Shown here: piece after piece, positions 17,701 to 24,838 of the stretch
Layout of the letters: each line of letters starts with the position of its first letter
Numbering within the stretch: the stretch's first letter is position 1
Source: Kordiimonas sp. SCSIO 12610
Lineage (GTDB): Bacteria > Pseudomonadota > Alphaproteobacteria > Sphingomonadales > Kordiimonadaceae
Length of the DNA stretch: 64,000 bases
Reading direction: 5' to 3'
Assembly (NCBI RefSeq): GCF_024398015.1
Contig: NZ_CP073747.1
Span: 2,725,001-2,789,000 of the forward strand
Made by a program: the position numbers and the translations under genes
Notes under the pieces: generated by a model
Database searches by the model: none
What the model was told of the DNA's origin: nothing
Seen by the model: only the letters and a program-made list of their open reading frames with translations

Positions 17701-18745
17701 CGTTTGAGAAGGCACCCACTGTCACGCCGGGTGCAAGGGCAACCGTTTGCACCACCTCGCCGTTATCCGCGAGCGCACCGCCCGTGACCGCGCCATTGGT
17801 GTCGGTCGCCGCAAAAATATTCAAGAGGTTAGGCTCAATCGTCGCCGTGCCATTGATGACGCCGTTACTATTAGTGGTCGGGGCCATGCTCAGGATCACT
17901 GATGGATCCAGATTGATAACGCCGTCAGTGGTGGCATTAACATTGCCCACACCACCAGTGTTGGCGACAATGCTGTTGGAAATATTGATCGTAGCGCGCT
18001 CTGCAAAAAGCTCTTCAAACTCAAAAGCGAAGGTCTCAAGGTCGCGGTTACCGGTCAGGGTGATATTGGTCGCATTAACGACCGGATTATTGCTTTGTGC
18101 TGGAAAGTCGACAACATGAATGCCAGACGCTGCCACCGCCGTATTGAAGGCAATGACAACATCGTCAAGATTGAGCGTGCCATTTGTCGAAACGGTGCCA
18201 AGGCCGCCCGCACCATTATTATTGGTGATCAGACTATCAGTGATCGTGACAATTGTTCCTGCGTCGCCGTAAAAGGCACTGCCACGATTGTTGAAGGGCC
18301 TGTCGCTTGTGGCGTTGCCTGTCAGCGTCGAATTATCAATCAAAAGCTCTGTACCCGCGCCTTGCACGCGAACGCCGCCGCCGTCCATATTGCCACCATT
18401 TCCGGGGTCACCGCCTGTGATAACAAGCGCAAACAGTTCGCTGGAGCCACCACCCTGAACCTGAAACACGCGGCTGAGGCCGTCGGCATCAATCGTGATA
18501 TCGGCGCTACCATCACCGTCGATATCGCCGTCAATAGTGACGCTTGTGGTGATCGTAAGCTGTGTACCGCCAAGGGTTATTGTCCCACCGAGTAGACCCG
18601 GTGCAAATTCAATCGTATCTTCATCAGGGTTTGCATTGGCAAGTGCTAGTGCTTCACGAAGCGATAAGCCGGTACCCCCAGGTGCAGCAGCGGTTGCCCC
18701 TGCATCATTTTCATCAGCAAGTGTGGTAACAGTGAACGTAGTCAT
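14750..18745 (-). CDS. Large secreted beta-helix/RTX calcium-binding protein
   Basis: The protein has 1331 residues and no Sec signal. Two beta-helix regions (about 1-350 and 480-900) each start with the SLREALALAN / SLREAIAFAQ motif and contain many NSTVSDN / NSTFSGN turns, as in polymorphic outer-membrane or pectate-lyase-like repeats. A cadherin-like stretch follows (about 930-1030). Then come RTX nonapeptide repeats of the GGxGxDxx type (about 1045-1290) and a C-terminal FAFFDGSGSDVITDF segment typical of type I secretion substrates. It should fold with calcium outside the cell, as adhesin or surface layer. No type I exporter is nearby. The start follows AGGGGAG at 4 bases. Confidence 0.85.
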   Translation of the reverse strand: MTTFTVTTLADENDAGATAAAPGGTGLSLREALALANANPDEDTIEFAPGLLGGTITLGGTQLTITTSVTIDGDIDGDGSADITIDADGLSRVFQVQGGGSSELFALVITGGDPGNGGNMDGGGVRVQGAGTELLIDNSTLTGNATSDRPFNNRGSAFYGDAGTIVTITDSLITNNNGAGGLGTVSTNGTLNLDDVVIAFNTAVAASGIHVVDFPAQSNNPVVNATNITLTGNRDLETFAFEFEELFAERATINISNSIVANTGGVGNVNATTDGVINLDPSVILSMAPTTNSNGVINGTATIEPNLLNIFAATDTNGAVTGGALADNGEVVQTVALAPGVTVGAFSNDEPTISGLGPTLFALEGSEINFDLSASTIADAEGDIVTLTFEVDSGSFDAPSDGSGIGAGVTELVVDGQTFTLTGTAADINTYLDTFTIPYTGAVGVNGFGAATLTITPSDTGVGEPQTISLNIIEAGSLVVTTLDDVVDDLDGLTSLREAIAFAQTTDATDDVITFDPSLAGGTITLFDTFGADGNTDLDIGFNAGTVGALTIDGDIDGDGTPDITIDGNGTNRVIDVMGGATDLTLNGLVITGGDTIGLEGGGGIRQRDGSTLTVSDSVITGNTAEDGGGIVSEDGGTTLIITNSTVSDNNAPGFGGGLFTFLGTNTTISDSTFSGNVGGGGGGLQNRGGVLTITNSTFSDNTATAFGGGGIYVDSFGGNVGDVTLTNVTVVGNSGRNGAGIYANNGNLSVVNSTITGNTVTAGGPNGGAVGVSVLATVDITNSIILGNGGPGGEIAGTPNSITNSITSGAAAGVFASIDPVTGGGQLADNGGTVQTVALNPNFNNPALDIGTAPGGLLTDANGNPRDIDQADADNGGTVDAGAVELQTSANTLPTLGFNTVSFDEEVTGALVATFDSIDSDGDLLSYSLGFTSDADLFQIVGNELRLANDASINFEAGSVFFVAIMVRDSLGLTNSGFVTVTVSDVLEDDQVLFAVDSASGNLFSGEGNDSLDGDIRANILEGDEGNDTLRGNEGNDTLRGDEGADFISAGAGDDIAFGGAGNDEIFAGPGDSGNDQFFGDEGNDVIGGGIGNDTLVGGTDGSGSDGADTIFGGAGVDLIVTGNFNDLNSNGLVDSGEISGDGADEAYSGFDDDEIYGVGGDDTLGGGAGSDSINAGAGNDIIYGGAQTDGATSDDTIDGGDGNDQIFAGDGNDSILGGDGDDILFNGIGDDTVDGGAGDDTLFAGPGDDLLTGGSGADIFAFFDGSGSDVITDFDLVNDTLDLSGLTNPVDLMSATDSANGLVIDLGDGNSIVLDGVTTADISSINVLV

Positions 18746-19054
18746 TGAACTCCCCTTTCAATGGACTGACCCAGAACCTCACAAGTACGTTATCACAGGT
18801 TAATAATTTAGTAACCATATTTATTAGAGAGTTACGTTACGGGTTTAGAGCTTCTAGTTTAACATGATTAATTTTCAGAAGTTCCTAACTAAAGCGCATT
18901 CACAATTGCTTAAGTTTGGTGCAATAACCGCTTCAATTTCCGATTTATAACGAAATTGTGGACTGATTGACACTGAACAGGCATCAGCCTCCTAACCTTA
19001 AGACAGAAGGCTGATTGTAGGTTTGGTCTTGCATAAATTGCGCTTGTGCACGTT
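18746..19054. other. Intergenic region upstream of the RTX gene
   Basis: No gene was found in these 309 bases. They hold the RTX gene's ribosome site (AGGGGAG next to 18745), presumably its promoter, and a hairpin near 18983-19015 that lies after the S9 peptidase stop. Confidence 0.4.
18983..19015 (-). terminator. Possible hairpin terminator after the second S9 peptidase gene
   Basis: A perfect 8-bp inverted repeat (atcagcct at 18983-18990, aggctgat at 19008-19015) with a 17-base loop lies about 40 bases after the stop of the minus-strand peptidase. There is no T run, so it may be Rho-assisted or simply a chance hairpin. Confidence 0.3.
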
Positions 19055-21100
19055 TTACCGCGTTTTCCCGTGAATGGTTGGTAAGTTGCCCATCACAATA
19101 TTTTTCTTAAGATAACGTTCCAACTTTTTTTCGCTTATGGGTTCGTGACGCCCCCCCAAATAATAGCTCAGCACTGTTTCAAGAAAATAGAAGTATGCTT
19201 CGATAGCAACCGGATTTCTAAAATTGTGTCCTTCCTTTGAATCGCTGAGCATGCTGACTTTAACACCATTTTGTTCAACGCGGATCGCATAATCCCTTAC
19301 GTCGAGGATATTGACACGCTTATCGCGTTCCCCCGCAATTATATAAAGCGGTTTCACGACTTTATCAGCATGGGCATCTGGCGATTGGCGGTATAAACGG
19401 TCCCTGTCTTGAGGGTCGTTGATGTCTACTGCCAACTTAGCAACAACGTCAGTCCTCAAAACGCCTGCACGTGTACGATCTTGTTGCTTGATATAATATT
19501 CCAACGTCTTGGTTAATGAAGGCGGCGGTGCGCCAGCTATGCCCACCTGGAACATCTCTGGTGTAAATGACAGAGCAGCCATCGTGGAAAAACCACCGAA
19601 AGAGTGACCAAATATCGCCAACTTATTTCGATCACCAATACCACGCGCCAGCAAATATTCAGTGCCATCAATTATATCTTGTTGAACACGTCCGTTTCCA
19701 AAGTCACGATCTGATTGTAAAATATATTCACGTCCAAAACCTGTTGAGGAACGAAAGTTTGGCTCAAAAACAATGTAGCCGCGATTGGCCAGCAACTGAA
19801 TATCACCGCTGAAGGAACCATCCACACGGTTCCATGGGCCACCATGGGGTACGACGACCATTGGCGCCTCACTAATCTTCCGCCCACGAGGGAAAGTGAC
19901 ATACCCCTGTAGATCAAAAGCGTCACTAGCCTTATGCCAAAAAGGTATACGTATCGCCAATTCACCTGATTGTACCGGGTTTTCCGTCGGTGAATTATTA
20001 GCAATGAACGCTGCGAGAGGCCGCGATAGCTCACTTTTTTTCAAATCATAAATGTAAAACCTGGGCTGTGCACGACCTGGATCACTATCTATGATCAGCC
20101 AACGGTCCTGTGATGCTGTATCAATTCGAACATCTCTTGAATTAAGTGATGCTTTGATTGTGGCAACATGGGCACTAACCTGATCGTTCACCGCGTAAAC
20201 TTCACGGAAGTCTGTTTCATACTCTGCAATAATGGGCTTTTTCGTAATCGGATCAAAGCGAATACGGTCTATGTCAAATCTGTTTTGAGGGTCAGTATGA
20301 AGTGATGTAAGAGCACCGCTCTTTAGGTCTATCGAGTAAAGACGCTTAAATTCACCAGCAAGGCGGCCTTCCAAATATACAGTATCGGTCGCCGGATCAT
20401 ACCCAGCAAGTTCGCAGTCATCATGATAGTCGCATTGATGAACCTCACTCTCGCCCGCTTCGCTCACCGTCATTATTCGGCGTACAAGGCCATCATCATG
20501 AGCCATCAACCTCAAAGGGCCTTGGTTATATGTAATGAAACTATAGACCTTTTGCTTTCCCGTGTGCAGCGCTTCCTTTTTACCATCCATGCCAATGCGA
20601 TATAAAGTCCAGGTTTCATCGTTGTCATTATAGAGCGATGCCAGAATATGGTGTGGGCTTGACTGGTCAATGCCATGATAAAATTCATGGGTATCACGAT
20701 CAATATTAACTAAATGTGCAGGGGACGAAGGCGCATCCATCGATGCTGTCGCCACACCGCTTCGGGTTTCCATAATCAAATGTGTAGCATCTACGCTCCA
20801 TTGAATGTCACTAATAATTTGGGACGTAAAGAGGTGATGATTTTGACTAGTACTCAGGTCATGCATCCATACTTTAGTGTATTTTTCTACACGCTGTGTA
20901 AACACTAGATAGCGTCCATCTGGTGAGAGACGTATCAAGCGAATAGCATGGCGATTAAGAAGGCTTTGACGTTCAATCAGTCGAGCCTCGTTCATCGCCT
21001 CGCTCAGCTTTGTCGCCTCGTCAATCTGATCCGCACTGGCTTTACAGGCACCAAACATTATTGCCCCGGCTACAGCTAGGGTTCCTAGTTTGTTATTCAT
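19055..21100 (-). CDS. S9-family (prolyl oligopeptidase-like) serine peptidase, exported
   Basis: The 681-residue product has an N-terminal signal with a possible lipobox (AIMFGAC), a seven-bladed-propeller-like region (about 40-400) and the S9 hydrolase domain. Visible catalytic residues are S500 in GHSFGG, Asp in GERDKR and His in EGHNFRN. It cleaves peptides outside the cytoplasm. The start at 21100 begins a normal signal peptide; the frame also extends to 21133, only 8 bases past the permease stop. It is the last gene of the GntR-ABC-permease operon, so peptide processing may be linked to that transporter. Confidence 0.85.
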   Translation of the reverse strand: MNNKLGTLAVAGAIMFGACKASADQIDEATKLSEAMNEARLIERQSLLNRHAIRLIRLSPDGRYLVFTQRVEKYTKVWMHDLSTSQNHHLFTSQIISDIQWSVDATHLIMETRSGVATASMDAPSSPAHLVNIDRDTHEFYHGIDQSSPHHILASLYNDNDETWTLYRIGMDGKKEALHTGKQKVYSFITYNQGPLRLMAHDDGLVRRIMTVSEAGESEVHQCDYHDDCELAGYDPATDTVYLEGRLAGEFKRLYSIDLKSGALTSLHTDPQNRFDIDRIRFDPITKKPIIAEYETDFREVYAVNDQVSAHVATIKASLNSRDVRIDTASQDRWLIIDSDPGRAQPRFYIYDLKKSELSRPLAAFIANNSPTENPVQSGELAIRIPFWHKASDAFDLQGYVTFPRGRKISEAPMVVVPHGGPWNRVDGSFSGDIQLLANRGYIVFEPNFRSSTGFGREYILQSDRDFGNGRVQQDIIDGTEYLLARGIGDRNKLAIFGHSFGGFSTMAALSFTPEMFQVGIAGAPPPSLTKTLEYYIKQQDRTRAGVLRTDVVAKLAVDINDPQDRDRLYRQSPDAHADKVVKPLYIIAGERDKRVNILDVRDYAIRVEQNGVKVSMLSDSKEGHNFRNPVAIEAYFYFLETVLSYYLGGRHEPISEKKLERYLKKNIVMGNLPTIHGKTR

Positions 21101-21141
21101 GTTGCTTCTCGCTGTTATTGTTCTTGCGGTCATGCGAGAGG

Positions 21142-22962
21142 CTAAACGCCTCTCACCTTATTCATTAGAAAGAAACTGACCAGTGCAGGTACGCTGAAGA
21201 TCAAACAGAGCGAAGACCAGAGAATAGTCATCGGAGACCCTAGCCTGATCCGGCGCGATACCAGAAAGGCAACAATTGATGACAAGATCATTAATCCAAG
21301 AGCCGTCCATTTTACTGAGGACTGAAAATCACGATCAAATACTTCCCGGATCGATGTATAAGATACTTCCGTTGGTTCTATCAGTCTTAGGAGTTGGTTA
21401 GTCCACATAAAGACTGCGGGTGAGATAACATAATCAAGATTATCTATGACTGCGGGGTGTCTGTTTACGTAGAAATCAGTCTTGGCTATCTGCTCCATGT
21501 CTTTACCAAGTCTGGCATAATGAATTGAAGCGGCTTCTTGCTGAAACCCGTTATAGTGGCGGCTAAAATAGAGCACCAAGTAACCATCAACCATTCTGCG
21601 TGTTTCTATCGTGCGTATTTTTGACGGCTCAAGTGGATGAGGTAAGCTATAGTCTGGCTTCGCAGGCTCCATATCATTCAGAAAGGCCTGTTTGTCAAAA
21701 ATGAATGTATTCTTATCAGTGACAATCGCAACATAATCTTCATTGATTTGCGGGAGATTAACAATACGAGAGCCCTCAGCCACTTGAAATTTGACAATCA
21801 TTTCACGCTCTTCATAATCGACTTGATATACACGTTTTTGAGTGACCAGAAACTTGTCAGCTAGCATGAATGGCACTGTATCAAACTGATCATCTGCGGT
21901 TGCATAGCCATGCTCAACAAAACCGTTTTTGCCAATCCAGCCAGAAATTTTTCCGGATAAATCACCGCTGCCTTGCAGCATCATTTCGTCGTTCGCAAAC
22001 ACCCAACGAGTTCGGGTTGGTCCGTCAAACAAGCCATAACCCCAGTCTCGGAAAAACATCTGATCCCGGGAAGGGAAAGTCCATTGATTGGTTGTTATCC
22101 AGTCCACGTCGGCCAATTCCGTCTGGCGTATCAGGCGTTCTTTGCCGTCGAGTTCGGTATCTTTCAGTAAGAAGCCTACCGTTTGACTATCGTCCAGATG
22201 ATAAAGATAGCTCATCGAGCCTTCGACAGGATTATTGTCAGGATGGTTGCCAATAATAAATCGGGGAATATGGTAGTAGAATGTTGAGGACAACATCAAA
22301 AGAAATGCCAGTGTCGCTTGCATTGGCAAACTCATCAGAATAATGAATTCTGGTTTTTGGACATGAGTGGTCAAATCAGGTTTAAAACACTTCAGATTTA
22401 AATACCAAAGTCCGGCAATTACACAGCTCATCAACAGAAAGAATACAGTCATAGATTGTGGTTTTGGATAGACCCATAGAATGATCACAAAACTCGCTAG
22501 GAATGCGGCGCGGGTCGCGCTGAGGGCTGTTAGTGTACCAACAAGATATGCGGTCGTTGCTAAACCGGCTAGATGTAACCCATAAACATAATGCCTGCTA
22601 TCCACAACTGTACTGGTGAAAAGGTCAAGGCCGCTAACAACCATTATCCACGCAACAGGTACAGCGATCAGAATATTTGCAATAGCTGCTGCCGAGAGTG
22701 CACAATATATTTTGCTCAAGGAAAGAGGACGTTGGATCAACCATGTCCAGTTTGCTTTACGCTTATGCTGGATCATTTGAAATATACCAAACACCAAGCC
22801 ACCAATAATTGTAACAAGAGCAACCATTCCATCAATCTCCGTCAGAGGTTGAAGTAGAGGTTTGACTTTAGTGATAAAGGCCCAAACACCCAGTTGAACA
22901 AATAGTATTAGAATCGCCCATTTTCGATACCTAAGGAATTCGGCTCTAAAAATTTCAAACAT
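21142..22962 (-). CDS. ABC transporter permease-like membrane protein
   Basis: The 606-residue protein has about six hydrophobic helices in the first 240 residues, a long soluble region (about 250-540) and two helices at the C-terminus (WTALGLMILSSIVAFLVS and a final one). No motif names a substrate. It lies 11 bases after the ABC ATPase gene in the order GntR-ATPase-membrane protein, the arrangement of YtrABC-type exporters, so it is probably the transmembrane partner. The large extracytoplasmic-looking domain is unusual for a simple permease and may bind a ligand. Confidence 0.65.
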   Translation of the reverse strand: MFEIFRAEFLRYRKWAILILFVQLGVWAFITKVKPLLQPLTEIDGMVALVTIIGGLVFGIFQMIQHKRKANWTWLIQRPLSLSKIYCALSAAAIANILIAVPVAWIMVVSGLDLFTSTVVDSRHYVYGLHLAGLATTAYLVGTLTALSATRAAFLASFVIILWVYPKPQSMTVFFLLMSCVIAGLWYLNLKCFKPDLTTHVQKPEFIILMSLPMQATLAFLLMLSSTFYYHIPRFIIGNHPDNNPVEGSMSYLYHLDDSQTVGFLLKDTELDGKERLIRQTELADVDWITTNQWTFPSRDQMFFRDWGYGLFDGPTRTRWVFANDEMMLQGSGDLSGKISGWIGKNGFVEHGYATADDQFDTVPFMLADKFLVTQKRVYQVDYEEREMIVKFQVAEGSRIVNLPQINEDYVAIVTDKNTFIFDKQAFLNDMEPAKPDYSLPHPLEPSKIRTIETRRMVDGYLVLYFSRHYNGFQQEAASIHYARLGKDMEQIAKTDFYVNRHPAVIDNLDYVISPAVFMWTNQLLRLIEPTEVSYTSIREVFDRDFQSSVKWTALGLMILSSIVAFLVSRRIRLGSPMTILWSSLCLIFSVPALVSFFLMNKVRGV

Positions 22963-22973
22963 TATTTTTATCC

Positions 22974-23879
22974 TTACTTGCTGTCAGGTTTTTTATGATT
23001 TGCCGCCAAGAAAGCATTGACTGCTTTTTCAAGGTTTATCGGTAACTGGTTCACCGAACCGCCGCTTATTTTTTCCAGTTGCGTACCAAAGCTGTCATCT
23101 TGGTCGGCGGCCATGATATGTATCTGCTCACCAATCTTTTTGTGTGTGAGGTATCCGGGTAGTGCTTCGATTTCGGCCGCCACTAGGTTTTGACCTATTA
23201 CCCAACAGGTCACACGTTCAACAAATTCGTCCGGCGAAGAATTATTCTTAAGCTCGCCGTTTTCCATGATGATCAGGCGTTCAGCAACCCTTTCAATTTC
23301 CTCCATCTGATGAGAGCAATAGATTATGGTGGTGTTGTCTTCTGTTTCGGTAAACATGAGTGCCTCGAGAAAAGACTGACGAGCAACTACATCCAGCCCC
23401 AACGTCGGCTCGTCGAGGATCAGAATTTCCGGTCTTTGAGCCAGAGCAATGGAAAGATTAAGCCCTGCTCGCTCACCTCTGGAAAGCCCTGATACTTTCT
23501 GATCGGCTTCAACATCAAAATAGGCAATAACTTCATCATAGATCGATTGATTCCAATTCGGGTAAAAGCTTTTTTGCATCCGAACAACATCTTTTGCTCG
23601 CATCCAGGTCGGCAAAGTGTGTTCTTCATTCACATAGCCAACCCGGCCACGAACGTCTGACGAGAGGGACAAGCTATTTTCCCCCAGCAAACTGGCACTT
23701 CCATATGTCGGGGTTTCTACGCCTAGTAATAGCCGAAAAAGCGTCGACTTTCCCGCTCCATTGCTACCCACAATGGCATGTATGCCACCTTGGGGAATCT
23801 TTAGGTTGAAATCCTTCAAAGCTGTCTTTTTACCAAACTGTTTGGTCAACCCCTGAGTTTCAAGACAATATTGTTCCAT
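22974..23879 (-). CDS. ABC transporter ATP-binding protein (YtrB-like)
   Basis: The 301-residue ATPase has a Walker A loop GSNGAGKST (residues 38-46), an LSRGERAGLNLS signature, Walker B ILILDEPTLGLD and an H-loop SHQMEE. It powers the membrane protein encoded next. It starts 2 bases after the GntR regulator stop, typical of a tightly coupled GntR-ABC operon. Such systems often respond to cell-wall antibiotics or peptides, but the substrate here cannot be told. The C-terminal 80 residues are variable and may be regulatory. Confidence 0.9.
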   Translation of the reverse strand: MEQYCLETQGLTKQFGKKTALKDFNLKIPQGGIHAIVGSNGAGKSTLFRLLLGVETPTYGSASLLGENSLSLSSDVRGRVGYVNEEHTLPTWMRAKDVVRMQKSFYPNWNQSIYDEVIAYFDVEADQKVSGLSRGERAGLNLSIALAQRPEILILDEPTLGLDVVARQSFLEALMFTETEDNTTIIYCSHQMEEIERVAERLIIMENGELKNNSSPDEFVERVTCWVIGQNLVAAEIEALPGYLTHKKIGEQIHIMAADQDDSFGTQLEKISGGSVNQLPINLEKAVNAFLAANHKKPDSK

Positions 23880-23881
23880 GA

Positions 23882-24295
23882 CTATTTCCTGTCTTTTTTG
23901 CTGTCGTTGAGTAAATCGAGACGTTCTGTCAGTCGCCCGATAATTTCTTCTTTTGTAAATTGGAGATAGACGGTCTCGTTGACGAAACTCCCTATTGCTT
24001 TCTCCAATCGGTTCTCTTTTTCATCCGCGCTTAGTATCTGTCGTGGCTCGGCCACAAATAAGCCCAATCCCTTTCTGGATTCGACCATGCCTTGTGAAGA
24101 CAGTTCGCTATAAGCTTTGGCGACAGTGTTTGGATTGATCATTAGCTGCATGGCAAGACCACGGTAGCTCGGCAACTTACTGCCAACCGCAAGATTACCG
24201 GTCGATATCTCCATACGGATACCATCCACAATCTGCTTAAAGATCGGCCTTGAATCGCCGGTAACAATCTGAATCTTGATTGTTGCATCGCTCAT
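23882..24295 (-). CDS. GntR-family (YtrA subfamily) transcriptional regulator
   Basis: The 137-residue protein has an N-terminal winged helix (IFKQIVDGIRMEISTGNLAV, then GSKLPSYRGLAMQL and NPNTVAKAYSEL) and a short C-terminal helical tail. It lacks the large effector domain of other GntR groups, which defines the YtrA subfamily. It probably represses its own operon (GntR-ATPase-permease-S9 peptidase). The start at 24295 gives the normal N-terminus (MSDATIKIQI); the frame runs back to 24367 but would span the candidate operator. A repeat of AGTGCA sites lies directly upstream. Confidence 0.9.
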   Translation of the reverse strand: MSDATIKIQIVTGDSRPIFKQIVDGIRMEISTGNLAVGSKLPSYRGLAMQLMINPNTVAKAYSELSSQGMVESRKGLGLFVAEPRQILSADEKENRLEKAIGSFVNETVYLQFTKEEIIGRLTERLDLLNDSKKDRK

Positions 24296-24318
24296 CGAAT
24301 TGTATCTTTCACAAGAGC

Positions 24319-24351
24319 AGTGCACCAACTGCACTACCATTACTAGTGCAC
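24319..24351 (-). promoter_or_regulatory. Candidate operator/promoter of the GntR-ABC operon
   Basis: AGTGCA (24319-24324) and TGCACT (24330-24335) form an inverted repeat with a 5-base spacer, and a third AGTGCAC copy sits at 24345-24351. On the minus strand a weak promoter can be placed with ttgact (24373-24378) and tatgtg (24349-24354), 18 bases apart. The repeats would then cover the -10 region and the start of transcription, a fitting place for autorepression by the YtrA-type regulator. Confidence 0.5.
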
Positions 24352-24378
24352 ATAGATCACTGATCATGTATTAGTCAA

Positions 24379-24838
24379 TAAAAATTTCAAAAAATCTTTG
24401 AATCTAGAACTCCGCTCTTGCGGATAGAGCATCGATAGAAATCCGCCTCAATGCGCACTTAACTATACAAACACTGCAATGGCGAATGACAATCGAACTA
24501 ACGCAACACCTTCAAGGCCTCCGTCTGATTTTCTTTCAGAGCAGCACCAGCCTGAGGAGTACAATCAATAATATTCTCTATTTGCAATATGCTTTAGAGA
24601 CCGCCACTATTTAAAACACCGTAAATTGAATTAAATCTCTTGCTGCGGTTTTATCATGTAATACGAAAAACAAACTTACAGGACTCGATTTTGGTAAGTT
24701 TTCTGTGGAAATTCACATATTCTACTTCACATTTCGAATTAATGGCCTTAAACCTTTGAAATATACTAATTAGAAAATCAAAACATTATATCGAAAACAA
24801 TAGTTTTGATGCGGCGGAAACAACCGGAAAGGTTTTTT
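24379..24838. other. Intergenic region upstream of the TonB receptor
   Basis: No convincing gene lies in this AT-rich stretch. Its right end carries AAAGG at 24828-24832, the ribosome site for the GTG start at 24839. It presumably holds the receptor's promoter; no operator was recognised. A 30-codon frame at 24498-24587 on the minus strand was judged too short to call. Confidence 0.4.

Noticed and set aside
14775-18595. Long antisense open frames on the + strand inside the RTX gene
   Set aside because: They mirror the repetitive Gly/Asp/Asn coding of the RTX protein, are Ser/Pro-rich without domains, and lack ribosome sites.
24296-24367. Upstream extension of the GntR regulator
   Set aside because: The added 24 residues do not fit the family and would run through the AGTGCA operator repeats.
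24498-24587. 30-codon minus-strand frame ending KENQTEALKVLR
   Set aside because: It is preceded by a stop, has only a TTG start and no recognisable family; it could be a tiny gene remnant but is not supported.
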